DNA from: Rhabditoides inermis
Lineage: Eukaryota; Nematoda; Chromadorea; Rhabditida; Rhabditidae
DNA length: 64,000 bases
Direction: 5' to 3'
NCBI GenBank assembly: GCA_963966185.1
Contig: CAWZYM010000232.1
Location: 124,001 to 188,000 of the forward strand
How positions within the stretch are numbered: the stretch's first letter is position 1; each line of letters opens with the position of its first letter. The position numbers and the translations under genes were made by a program. Positions 10,832 through 20,866 of the stretch are shown one piece after another. Under the pieces are notes generated by a model. The model was not told the origin of the DNA and did no database searches. It saw only the letters and a list, made by a program, of their open reading frames with translations.

Positions 10832-12772
10832 CTAGGGAGGAGTATGTTCGATGAGGGGAGAGGACTCGTCAGATACTTCAGTGCAAAGGACACGACTCGG
10901 GTTAGAGACGAGGTTCTGATAGTGGACGTCGAAGTGGAGGCCATCTAGAAGTGGTTGGTGAGAGTGGGTGGGAGAGAGATGGGAGGAGTCAGCGCGGGGT
11001 CTAGTGGGGGCAGGGAGAGGGGGGTCGAAGTTAGAGCGGGGGAAGCGAGGGGTATGGGTCGCAAGACAGAGTTCGTGCGGGTTATGCGCCTCTTGGTAGC
11101 GGATCGCGAATAGCGCGCCATCTAGAAGGGGTGGGTGAGGGAGCGGGGGTGAACGGGACTCACCTAGAGTGACAGTGTTGATAGGGAACGCCCACAGGCC
11201 CCATCCGAACACGTCCGCCCGATTCTGCGCCCGTCCCTGGTTGTAGTCCGCCTTCGCGTCGCCTCTCAAACACAAGCATCACTCTCTCCGATTGTATGTG
11301 GCATACCGAATGCATGGCGGCTTGGTCTGCTCGCAGGTCGTCTCATTGAAGGCGATCAGAGTGTAGTGGTAGATGAACAGCTCTCCGAGAGGAAAGTAGC
11401 CAAAGATCTAGAGAGGAGGTACAGAGAGAGGAGGGCAGAGGCGACGTACACACTGTGGTACGAGGGCGAGCATGAGCTGGATGAACCAGTGCACGTTGTC
11501 ATGCCAGTCGGGCAGCAGCCAGAAACGGACCAGCGCCTCCACCGAGGTGAGCGCGTACCACGCGATAGACACACACGCCCACATGACATACAGGTTGAAG
11601 TACTTGTAGTTGGAGGCGCACACACACTGCAACAGAAGAGTGATGAGGGGGAGAGATAGGGAGAGGGGCACGCACCCGGTTGATCCAGGGGCAGTGGTGG
11701 TCGAACTTGAGCACGCACTGTCCACACGAGGAGCAGTGGTGCGCGCGGTCCGGCTTCAGATGCGCGCACTCGTAGCAGTACCTGAACGAGTCGGGTGAGA
11801 CATGAGAGGACCCATACATACGCTATTGTATCCGGTCATGAAAGCTATTCCGGATATGGTAGGTGAGTGGTAGGTAAGTAGTTTGATTTGATTTGATTAG
11901 AGGTGATACGCTGCCATGGGACCATGTCAGCCCTAGCTTCTCGCCTGATGCGTCCCTCCTTGTCGCATTCCGCGAACAGCAGTCCCTTCCTCCTCGCGAA
12001 CTCGCCCAGCAACTCGTTCTGCCGCGCCGTCTGCTCGGGAGAAGACTTGTCCGCCTTGTATCTGCAGACACATATACGTCATCCACACCGTCTCAACACC
12101 GTGCGGCTGCGAAAATGATTACATCCCAGAATTCAATGAAGAACTCACGTTCTCGATTATCCGCACATCACAAACAAATGAGGTTTATAATCGTATGACA
12201 GAAGCTGATCGTGAGTATATCACCCAGTCACATTCATCTCCTCACCTTCCCTTCTCCATTGGAGTGCAGGCTTTGAGCTGCTGGTCCAGTGACTCATCCA
12301 CCTGCACATCATACATGACAGCAGAAGTACTGTAGACTACCGTATACCTTGTACTCGGTCGGTACGCGGGCGATGGGGGTGATCTCGGTTCGAATAAGCG
12401 AGATCACACTCATTCCGACGAGAATCGTGTAGATGGAGAAGTAGATGGAAGCCTGAACAACGTGGATGAAAACATGGAAAATATGAGGTACCTGAATAGC
12501 CGATGTGAGCAGGCACTCACAGACGATCCACACGTATACGTAGTATCTGAAAACGATCGATAAACATTGATAATCAATCGATACCGATCAATACTCACAC
12601 AAATATGAGGGTGGCGACCTGTGCGAGGAAGAGTACATTGAGACAGCGAGTGAGAAACCAGCCACTGGAAAGAACGGTGAAGGACAGTGGCTGTTTTCAA
12701 TTATCAGTACCTGATGGGATGGCGGACTCTGTGCTCTCGCACCCACGTGTAGATCTTCGAGTACCACGACAT
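10832..12772 (-). CDS. DHHC-type protein S-acyltransferase (ZDHHC2/15/20-like)
   Basis: Palmitoyltransferases of this family attach fatty acyl groups to cysteines of membrane proteins. Minus-strand exons give two N-terminal membrane segments ([20 protein letters not shown] with [14 protein letters not shown], then [17 protein letters not shown]). The cysteine-rich domain reads [20 protein letters not shown] then [10 protein letters not shown], so the catalytic DHHC is intact. Two further membrane segments follow ([28 protein letters not shown]), then [21 protein letters not shown] and [18 protein letters not shown], matching the segment after the last membrane helix in this subfamily. I place the start at 12772, directly after a splice acceptor; an upstream ATG at 12994 does not join in frame. 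The C-terminal exon region contains two similar CTTCTAGATGGC units and can be read through without splicing. Confidence 0.85.
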
Positions 12773-13198
12773 CTGAACGGAGCGAGTGAGGGAGGGAAGG
12801 AGAGACGGGAGGGAGGGAGGGAGGGAGGGAAAGGAGGGAGGGAACGGGGGACGGGAGGGAGGGAAGGAGTGAGGGACGGGACGGGGGAGAGTGATGGATG
12901 GATGACGAGACGCACCGATCACAGCATCCGTCCTAGGGAGAGGACCGCAGTCGCCGTCGAAGCAAGAAGACAAAATGACGAGGAGGGAAACCACACTCTC
13001 ACGACACGCGCATTATCGACCGTCAATCAGACAATCGAGAAGTGACGAGACTTTTATGCTAATTTTTGTCACGTGCGTTATTTGTCACGTGTAACGCACA
13101 CACTCAGTGCACACGCGCAAGTCCGTAAATCTCAGTTCGGCACAGCACAACACTAACATACACTCTTTAAAAACTTCAATCTGTGAATCGATAATGAA

Positions 13199-13275
13199 GC
13201 GATGGCCGCGTAGTGTAGTGCAAGTTATGTTCGATAAACTCGGGTCAGGGGTTCGATCTCCCTCTGACCTCTGAC
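13199..13275 (+). repeat. tRNA-like SINE head or tRNA relic
   Basis: Begins GATGGCCGCGTAGTGTAGTG (degenerate A box) with a B box GGGGTTCGATCTCC about 40 bases on. The stems are imperfect, so a functional tRNA is unlikely. The downstream sequence does not match the SINE pair at 2.6-3.1 kb. Confidence 0.4.
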
Positions 13276-13410
13276 CCTCTTCGGATGCTGGGGAGACAAT
13301 CTGAGTGTTCGGGAGTATTCCGAAGGTTCGGGGGTCTTCTGGGGGCGTTTCGAAAGGCAATTCCGAAGTGTTTCCAGGGCAATCGGGAGTGTTTCGATTT
13401 TTTGTTTCCG

Positions 13411-13482
13411 TTTTATGCAAGCGCTTGAATTAGGTCAAGTAAAACAAACTTACCATCTTCACGTAAGTACTTTTTGAAAGAT
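13411..13482. repeat. Fragment related to the fold-back element at 5276-5709
   Basis: The order of blocks TTTTATGCAAGCGCTTGAAT, a block beginning AGGTCAAGTAAAACAAAC and AAGTACTTTTTGAAAGATAA parallels the right arm of the 5276-5709 element with about three quarters of positions the same by eye. The partner arm is not obvious. Confidence 0.45.
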
Positions 13483-14188
13483 AATATAGTTCTGTGCTCG
13501 CAATAAGTTGCGCGCGGTGGGGTATATCAGAGAAAGACGGAGAGTCAGCTCTCGGAAATAGCGCGCAAAACAAGAGAGGCAGACGGTTATACGGCACCGT
13601 ATTTCGAACTGCAAGCAAGGTATATCGAAAACTATCGCTCTGGCGCAGAATATACATGTGCATTTGTTGAATTTCATAGAAATTTCTTCTCTTACTGATT
13701 TCCAACCACTGTCGTTAATTACACACATTGTTGCGTGTTTATGCAACCATATTTTCTTGGTATTTTGGTATTGCATATGAACGATTTTAAACAACACTTT
13801 TCTAAGTGCATGTCTGCGCTCTCTGCCGACAGCGTGCATTCGAGTATTCGAAGTCTCCAGAGAAAGGAAATACAGTACGCGCATGATATCACATTGCCGA
13901 CGAAAGTTGTTTTACGAATGAATAAGTAGACACAGACGCTAGCTCTCAGGTGTCTGAGAATGCCTCTACTCATCTCCATCCTCCATACAAAAATGTGATA
14001 AAAATGATTACGTCCACTTGTTACCTCGATTTTTTTCACAATTTCAATTGCAGTTCATTCACGTTTGTATAACCGACAAAATGTTATTTTGAAGTTTTCG
14101 AATTTAGGAACCACGGTTCACAATTGTTATCATTTCAAAAGAGAGTCGCATGTTCGATTTCAATTAAATCGTTCGCTCGCAACTGGCT

Positions 14189-14734
14189 ATGTTTGACTTC
14201 TTCATGGAGTCTGAGGTGCTGGCTGCTGTTGACTCGTGTCTTCGCGAGCTCGATTTCGAGACCCACGAGCGTCTCGCTCACTGTGCTCCCACCATCTTCT
14301 ACACTGTTGAGAAATGTGCCAAGAAGAGCCTCGTCACATTCTACAACCCGTTCCCCTACAACACGATCGGCTGGAGTCTGATGAACAACATTGCAATGGG
14401 AACTCCGGGATACTACAAAAAGTGGAATGCTGTGTTCGAGCCACGCGCACAACTCCTAGCAGCTCTCTGTCCCGAACTGAGCGACACAATTACTACCATT
14501 CTCAAAAACACCACGATCACTGATTTCTCCGACAAGGTTGATTTCTATTCGACCCCGGAGTACGCAACTATGAATCCGGCCTCCGGCAGACTTTATTCGC
14601 GAGTAATCGCAAAACTTTTAGCGAATCGAGAAACGAAACTATGTGCACTATGTGCGATAGCTCATAACTTCTTTCCGAAAAAAAATACACAAATGACGTC
14701 AACCTGTTATGAATTAAATGAGTTCACATTTTAG
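14189..14734 (+). CDS. Hypothetical protein, single open frame of 181 codons
   Basis: The frame starts MFDFFMESEVLAAVDSCLRE and keeps coding-like composition to about NPASGRLY near residue 135, then becomes less protein-like before the stop. That may mean a missed intron or a recently lost stop. Two cysteines lie in APTIFYTVEKCAKK and ALCPELSD. I recognise no domain or signal peptide. It lies convergent to the MSP gene, whose stop is about 190 bp away. It could be an exon of a larger gene. Confidence 0.4.
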   Translation: MFDFFMESEVLAAVDSCLRELDFETHERLAHCAPTIFYTVEKCAKKSLVTFYNPFPYNTIGWSLMNNIAMGTPGYYKKWNAVFEPRAQLLAALCPELSDTITTILKNTTITDFSDKVDFYSTPEYATMNPASGRLYSRVIAKLLANRETKLCALCAIAHNFFPKKNTQMTSTCYELNEFTF

Positions 14735-14925
14735 CTAACAAAAGCAGAAAAAGTCTGTTTGGATATCGTTTCTTGAAAATTCTGGCGCGAGCCCTATCCT
14801 AAGCCAAAAAGATGAACTACGTACATAAACACTACATAAACACATTTATCAATCAAGTGTAAGCAATCTAAGCGAATATAAGAAGTATGAATTTCATGAT
14901 GTTGTTTCTCCTGTCTCTTCCCTTC

Positions 14926-15334
14926 TCAGACAACATCCGCGTACGCAGACTTTTCCTGCTCAAACACGATCGTCAACTGGAAAATATGGTATACTGTAGT
15001 CTACTATGGCTAACTCACAACCCGCCGATCGATCAGGTGCTGCGTCTTGTTCTCGTACGTGTCCTAGATTAGTGCGAGTCTTGCAGGTAACTGTATTCTA
15101 CCGTACCCTCTCGATCCACAGCTTCTGGAGACCCTCCTTGGCCTTGGTGCTGCCTTTCGGGGGCGTCATTGCAATCGCATTCGGGGGCAGCTCCGTCATC
15201 ACTGCGATACGGTATCATACTAGAAGGTACGGTAGGGAAGGGCACTCACTGACGGTGAAGCGATCCTTGCACGAAGCGGTCACGGCAGCGTTGCCCTTGA
15301 ACGACAGCTCTATGTTCACCTGGAAAAGATGAGA

Positions 15335-15391
<57 letters not shown>

Positions 15392-15630
15392 AGAGAGAGA
15401 AAGAGAGGGGGGGTACCTTTTCCCCGGCGGGAACAGAGGCGTAGACGGGTGACGCCTTGAATGCCTTTCCAGTGATCTTGGTCTTGAGGGTGATCGTCTT
15501 GTCCAAACCGTTTTTCACCTGAATATCGATCGATTATCGATTGAATATCGGGTTTTAGAACACCTCAAGCAACTGCTTCTGATTGGGCGACGCGCCCTTG
15601 AACGTCACCTAGAGATAGAGGTTGAGAGAG

Positions 15631-15676
<46 letters not shown>

Positions 15677-15726
15677 GGGAAACGTACACACTCGGGCGGT
15701 GTGAGAACGACTTTCTTCCAGTCCAT
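14926..15726 (-). CDS. MSP-domain protein
   Basis: Seven short exons join in frame. They begin MDWKKVVLTPPEC, then VTFKGASPNQKQLLE, VKNGLDKTITLKTKITGKAF..., VNIELSFKGNAAVTASCKDR, a block with MTELPPNAIAMTPPKGSTK, DTYENKTQHLIDRR and LTIVFEQEKSAYADVV-stop. The run of short beta strands, the KTKITGKAF...VYASVPAGEKVNIEL core and the final LTIVF strand fit the immunoglobulin-like MSP fold. MSP-domain proteins in nematodes include cytoskeletal sperm proteins and small accessory relatives. At about 150 residues this one is a single-domain member. Introns carry GA microsatellites. The gene is divergent from a carboxypeptidase copy across about 475 bp. Its first two exons recur at 20159-20321 and 25704-25888. 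Confidence 0.8.
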
Positions 15727-16200
15727 CTCAGTCAGTCGACCTCACCAGGAGAAGGCGAGAGAAAGAAATGATGGTGGATGAAATGAAAGGACCTCTTTTT
15801 CTTTTTGTGGAAAAACTATTGCAACCTGAAAAACTATGTAAATGTATATGACACGTGAAATGATTCGTCACCTCTTTTCCTCATTTGTTTCATCGTTTCA
15901 ACCCTTTCAAAAATGTCGCGTGTTCTCCGTGGTCCCTATTAGCCGTGTGACTGTCTCTCTCATTATGGTAACACTCCCCCTCTCTCTCTCTCCCCCTCTT
16001 CAGTTGACGTCACCTTCTCTCGCATCGATTGCCGCCCTCGGGCGCACGCGCCTCGCACCGCCCCCGCCCTCTCGCCGCCCCTCTCATGTCTGCCACTCTC
16101 CCCTCCCCACACTCTCTTCCTCCTCTCGTCGTCTGTCTGGGTGGAGGCGAGTGTTGCCGTGCGTCTCGTGCTTCATTCCGAGCAGACGACGGCTCCTCCG
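15727..16200. promoter_or_regulatory. Divergent promoter region, MSP gene and carboxypeptidase
   Basis: Only 474 bp separate the MSP start codon (minus) from the carboxypeptidase start codon (plus), so both promoters must lie here. It contains a CT-rich tract and GACGTCA, a CRE-like octamer core. The region is present in all three segmental copies, so each 5' fragment keeps its promoter. Confidence 0.5.
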
Positions 16201-17481
16201 ATGTCGTCGCCCCTCTATCTACTCGCCGCCGTCGCCGGTAAGATCGATCGATTATCGATTAGTTTAATTCGTACCGTTTCAAACTCCTTATTCGAGTAAA
16301 CCCGGCATGAATCGCATACGGACGACTTCAACAAACGAGAGTGCACAGATGACGTGGTTGTGTTTCAGTTGTGGCGGCGACGTCAGAGTGGAAGGCGTAC
16401 CACAACCACGACGACCTGACCGCCAAGCTCATCGACATCAACGAGAAGTGCCCTCAGGTGAGTAGAGGGACACACTGAGTGACTGTTGAGAGAACAGGTC
16501 ATGTGTCCAATTAGTGATAGTGAGAAGGTGTTCGTTCGCCTTGCTGTGTCACTGGATGGGACACGGCATTTGCGATTTGTCTAGGCAAAATAGCTCCGTG
16601 TGTTGGTGTTAAGATTTAGCTTTTTTTCTGTTTCACACAGACACGCTCTTCCTGTATAGGTATGCGACACAACACAATCATCCTATTTTCACTAATACAT
16701 TCACAGGAAACGAAGGGTGTTGTTCATACACATTGTTCACAGAAACACAGTGAGAGTGAGAGAGTGTGCATATCGAATAATTCGAGAATTCGAGAATTCT
16801 AGCAATCTGTAGGATATTGGTTACTGGAAGCCCTCGCGATAATCGTGAAATCATCGCGTTTTGCTTCACATCTCGTGAGACAGTGATGTGGCAAAGAAAA
16901 TGTCATTCACGAAATGGATTTGTATTCTACTCGTGTTCTGTTCTTATCCGTGTTAATTCATTGGGATGCTGAAGAATTGAGTTTCTCACATAAACATGAA
17001 CAACTGACAGGCAAATTCTTGTACAAGACCTTGTAAGTATAGTGGTTTAGCGAGTAAGTAATTGTTATGATGACAACGAAAATTCGTTTTAGGTGGTTCA
17101 GATTTCAGAGTGCACGTTTGTAAAGAAAAAACAAACATTTTTAACTCCGAAAAACCAGAAACGATATATAAAATAGTGTTATTAATCGTTGTTCTGCTAA
17201 TTTGGTGGCATTACAAAACACTTGCGGGGTAGTGATGTAGTGAAGCTGATTAATTCTCGAGAAAAGGTAATAATCAAAAGAAGATCCGGTTCATTGCAGC
17301 TGGTACTGTAACAGAAATGACGCAAATCAAAACGCCACGAAACATCGAAAATGTGAAAACTGTTTTTTTTTTCAGATCACTTCTCTGTACTCTATCGGTC
17401 AGTCGCTGGAAGGACGCGAACTGCTAGTCATTCAATTCTCAACCACCCCCGGAGCCCACGAGACCCGTACGTACACAATCT

Positions 17482-17531
<50 letters not shown>

Positions 17532-18538
17532 TTTACTATCATACCTATGTAATGTATATTTTTCTCAAACTTTGCGTGTGAGCTCTACTTCATGTGCTGA
17601 TGCTGACTGTTCCTTTTTACGTAGGAAACGAGCCTATTCTCTGCCTTCCCTCTTTTCCTTAGCGTCACTGACACCCCCGCAGGGAAGAGAGTGAGAGTGT
17701 GTGTGAGAGAGAAAGACCAAGTATGTAGGAGAAAGAGAGAGAAAAGAGAGAGAAAAGAGAGAGAGTGAGTGAGAGTGGGAGTGGGAGGTGTTGTCAACAC
17801 ATTGCGTAGTCGCCTCTAATAAGCATCTTGGCGTCATGAGATTCTTGGTTTAGTCAGGAGTGGTTGATGTTTGGTTGTGTGTGGGAGGCGCAATCATCCG
17901 GCGATTGTGTTTCCCTTCGACATTCCACTGACGCACGCGCGCTTCCCGAAAATCCGAGATGCATGGAAAATGACTGTGAAAGTAGACCACGTGTTACTTC
18001 TACTTAAGTCACATTCACATGAAAACGTAGGAGACATGTAATACGACTTACTGAATCCACCATGTATACTTACTCACCAAAAAAAAATAACCGAAATGCA
18101 GTTTCATCCGCTTTATAAAGGAAGTGAACATTCGCTCACATAACACAACTAATAAGTTGTTTATGCTTATCTACTTCTTCTGTCTACATAATATAACAAA
18201 ACAGCAAAAGAACACATAAACATCTGTCGTGTATGTAATCGTCTGTATGTAATCGTCAAACTAGTCCAAACTCAACAAAACATTGAAACCGAGAAAAAAA
18301 CGATTTTTTTTCAGTGAAGCCTGAGATGAAATACGTGGGTAACATCCACGGGAACGAGCCAGTGGGACGCGAGCTGATCATCCGACTGGCAGACCATCTG
18401 TGCAGCGGATGGAACGGAAAGGACAAGGCGAGTCCGTCCGTCTGTCCCCGTCTGTCCCCGTCTGTCTGTCCGTCTGTCCCACTCACCCTTCTTGTTGCAG
18501 GAGGTCGTGCAGCTGATCAACTCCACCTCCATCCACCT
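16201..18538 (+). pseudogene. Truncated carboxypeptidase copy (first five exons)
   Basis: Start codon, signal peptide (MSSPLYLLAAVAVVAATS), and exons through the zinc-binding HGNE motif ([16 protein letters not shown]) are identical to those of the complete gene at 26363-31585. The coding sequence breaks in the fifth exon at 18538, where it joins a 34 bp unrelated stretch and then an inverted copy of the upstream region. It lacks the third zinc ligand and the catalytic glutamate, so no active enzyme can result. It retains a full promoter. Confidence 0.85.
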
Positions 18539-18572
18539 TGATTGTTTCAGACATGTTACTTTCATCAATTTG
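18539..18572. other. 34 bp junction filler between direct and inverted copies
   Basis: This sequence (starting TGATTGTTTCAGACATG) matches neither the continuation of copy 1 nor that of the inverted copy, and I do not find it elsewhere in the window. It resembles inserted sequence at an end-joining or template-switch junction. It contains a TTTCAG. Confidence 0.7.
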
Positions 18573-20208
18573 GTTACAGTACCAGCTGCAATGAACCGGA
18601 TCTTCTTTTGATTATTACCTTTTCTCGAGAATTAATCAGCTTCACTACATCACTACCCCGCAAGTGTTTTGTAATGCCACCAAATTAGCAGAACAACGAT
18701 TAATAACACTATTTTATATATCGTTTCTGGTTTTTCGGAGTTAAAAATGTTTGTTTTTTCTTTACAAACGTGCACTCTGAAATCTGAACCACCTAAAACG
18801 AATTTTCGTTGTCATCATAACAATTACTTACTCGCTAAACCACTATACTTACAAGGTCTTGTACAAGAATTTGCCTGTCAGTTGTTCATGTTTATGTGAG
18901 AAACTCAATTCTTCAGCATCCCAATGAATTAACACGGATAAGAACAGAACACGAGTAGAATACAAATCCATTTCGTGAATGACATTTTCTTTGCCACATC
19001 ACTGTCTCACGAGATGTGAAGCAAAACGCGATGATTTCACGATTATCGCGAGGGCTTCCAGTAACCAATATCCTACAGATTGCTAGAATTCTCGAATTCT
19101 CGAATTATTCGATATGCACACTCTCTCACTCTCACTGTGTTTCTGTGAACAATGTGTATGAACAACACCCTTCGTTTCCTGTGAATGTATTAGTGAAAAT
19201 AGGATGATTGTGTTGTGTCGCATACCTATACAGGAAGAGCGTGTCTGTGTGAAACAGAAAAAAAGCTAAATCTTAACACCAACACACGGAGCTATTTTGC
19301 CTAGACAAATCGCAAATGCCGTGTCCCATCCAGTGACACAGCAAGGCGAACGAACACCTTCTCACTATCACTAATTGGACACATGACCTGTTCTCTCAAC
19401 AGTCACTCAGTGTGTCCCTCTACTCACCTGAGGGCACTTCTCGTTGATGTCGATGAGCTTGGCGGTCAGGTCGTCGTGGTTGTGGTACGCCTTCCACTCT
19501 GACGTCGCCGCCACAACTGAAACACAACCACGTCATCTGTGCACTCTCGTTTGTTGAAGTCGTCCGTATGCGATTCATGCCGGGTTTACTCGAATAAGGA
19601 GTTTGAAACGGTACGAATTAAACTAATCGATAATCGATCGATCTTACCGGCGACGGCGGCGAGTAGATAGAGGGGCGACGACATCGGAGGAGCCGTCGTC
19701 TGCTCGGAATGAAGCACGAGACGCACGGCAACACTCGCCTCCACCCAGACAGACGACGAGAGGAGGAAGAGAGTGTGGGGAGGGGAGAGTGGCAGACATG
19801 AGAGGGGCGGCGAGAGGGCGGGGGCGGTGCGAGGCGCGTGCGCCCGAGGGCGGCAATCGATGCGAGAGAAGGTGACGTCAACTGAAGAGGGGGAGAGAGA
19901 GAGAGGGGGAGTGTTACCATAATGAGAGAGACAGTCACACGGCTAATAGGGACCACGGAGAACACGCGACATTTTTGAAAGGGTTGAAACGATGAAACAA
20001 ATGAGGAAAAGAGGTGACGAATCATTTCACGTGTCATATACATTTACATAGTTTTTCAGGTTGCAATAGTTTTTCCACAAAAAGAAAAAGAGGTCCTTTC
20101 ATTTCATCCACCATCATTTCTTTCTCTCGCCTTCTCCTGGTGAGGTCGACTGACTGAGATGGACTGGAAGAAAGTCGTTCTCACACCGCCCGAGTGTGTA
20201 CGTTTCCC

Positions 20209-20254
<46 letters not shown>

Positions 20255-20352
20255 CTCTCTCAACCTCTATCTCTAGGTGACGTTCAAGGGCGCGTCGCCC
20301 AATCAGAAGCAGTTGCTTGAGGTGTTCTAAAACCCGATATTCAATCGATAAT
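18573..20352 (-). repeat. Segmental duplication copy 2 (inverted)
   Basis: Reverse complement of about 15533-17312 and of 25697-27474, with identical open frames. It carries, inverted, the first two carboxypeptidase exons (about 19436-19685, minus) and, on the plus strand, the first two MSP exons. It ends exactly at the left terminus of the DIRS element, at the same site where copy 3 meets the right terminus. Confidence 0.9.
20159..20321 (+). pseudogene. MSP gene fragment in the inverted copy
   Basis: Contains only the MDWKKVVLTPPEC and VTFKGASPNQKQLLE exons with their intron, identical to the intact gene. The next exon would lie beyond the DIRS terminus and is absent. The upstream promoter is retained, so transcription could run into the retroelement's left end. 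Confidence 0.8.
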
Positions 20353-20673
20353 GGCATATTTTGCGAGACAACGCAGTTGTTGAAGTAAAATATTTATTAT
20401 GATATACTACGGTGACTCTATAACAATTTGCTTATTTTCCATAGAGCTCAGATGATCTCACGACTCGAAGCCTGGATGATAACAATAAAGGGAAAAGGCC
20501 AAGCAGCCAAAATAAAGTGACGGGAACAAAACACGAGATGTGGGAGAGCGCGGGCAAATACCGTATGCCGAGATCTGCGCGACCCTGGGATCCCGACACG
20601 AAAGTAATCGACGCGCGAAAACGGGCGGCGCGGAAGACAGGCTAGAGGGAAAAACACCAAAATATCCTCACTT
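20353..20673 (+). repeat. Left inverted terminal repeat of the DIRS element
   Basis: Exact reverse complement, as far as I can follow it by eye, of 25376-25696. Identity stops after TATCCTCACTT. Confidence 0.9.
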
Positions 20674-20866
20674 TTTTCCGTGAGCTCGGCATGAGTAGGC
20701 GGTTTATGGTGCTGTTTCGTTTTGTTAGTTCCGTTATTGCCTGCTTGTGCTTGAGGCCCCGTTGGGCCTCTCTCACTCAAGGGCTTCGCCCTATTTTTGA
20801 ATGTTTTCATTCTTATTGTTGTGGCCTATCTTGGCTTTTTCTCTTCATCCTTACTTTATAGTAAGA

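Larger units (their letters stand above)
12995..14188. other. Intergenic stretch with tRNA-like and MITE-related repeats
   Basis: No exon is convincing. A tRNA-like sequence at 13199-13275 and a fragment related to the 5276-5709 fold-back element at 13411-13482 are listed separately. A repetitive patch at 13290-13400 contains several loose copies of a TTCCGAAG/TTTCGA motif. Confidence 0.4.
15533..18538 (+). repeat. Segmental duplication copy 1 (direct orientation)
   Basis: This 3 kb segment is repeated at 25697-28700 with an offset of 10162-10164 bp. All open frames are identical, and the only difference I see is 2 bp in a GA microsatellite. It carries the 5' exons of the MSP gene and the first five exons of the carboxypeptidase. 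The match ends at 18538 inside the fifth carboxypeptidase exon (after CCATCCACCT). The DIRS insertion point present in the other copies is uninterrupted here at about 15533. Confidence 0.9.

Noticed and set aside
12916..12994. Upstream first exon of the DHHC gene starting at 12994
   Set aside because: Joining its donor to the next acceptor puts the second exon out of frame; the in-frame ATG right after that acceptor is simpler.
19016..20043. Additional genes in the inverted segment
   Set aside because: Their frames are exact mirror copies of those at 15842-16869 and belong to the duplicated MSP/carboxypeptidase 5' regions.
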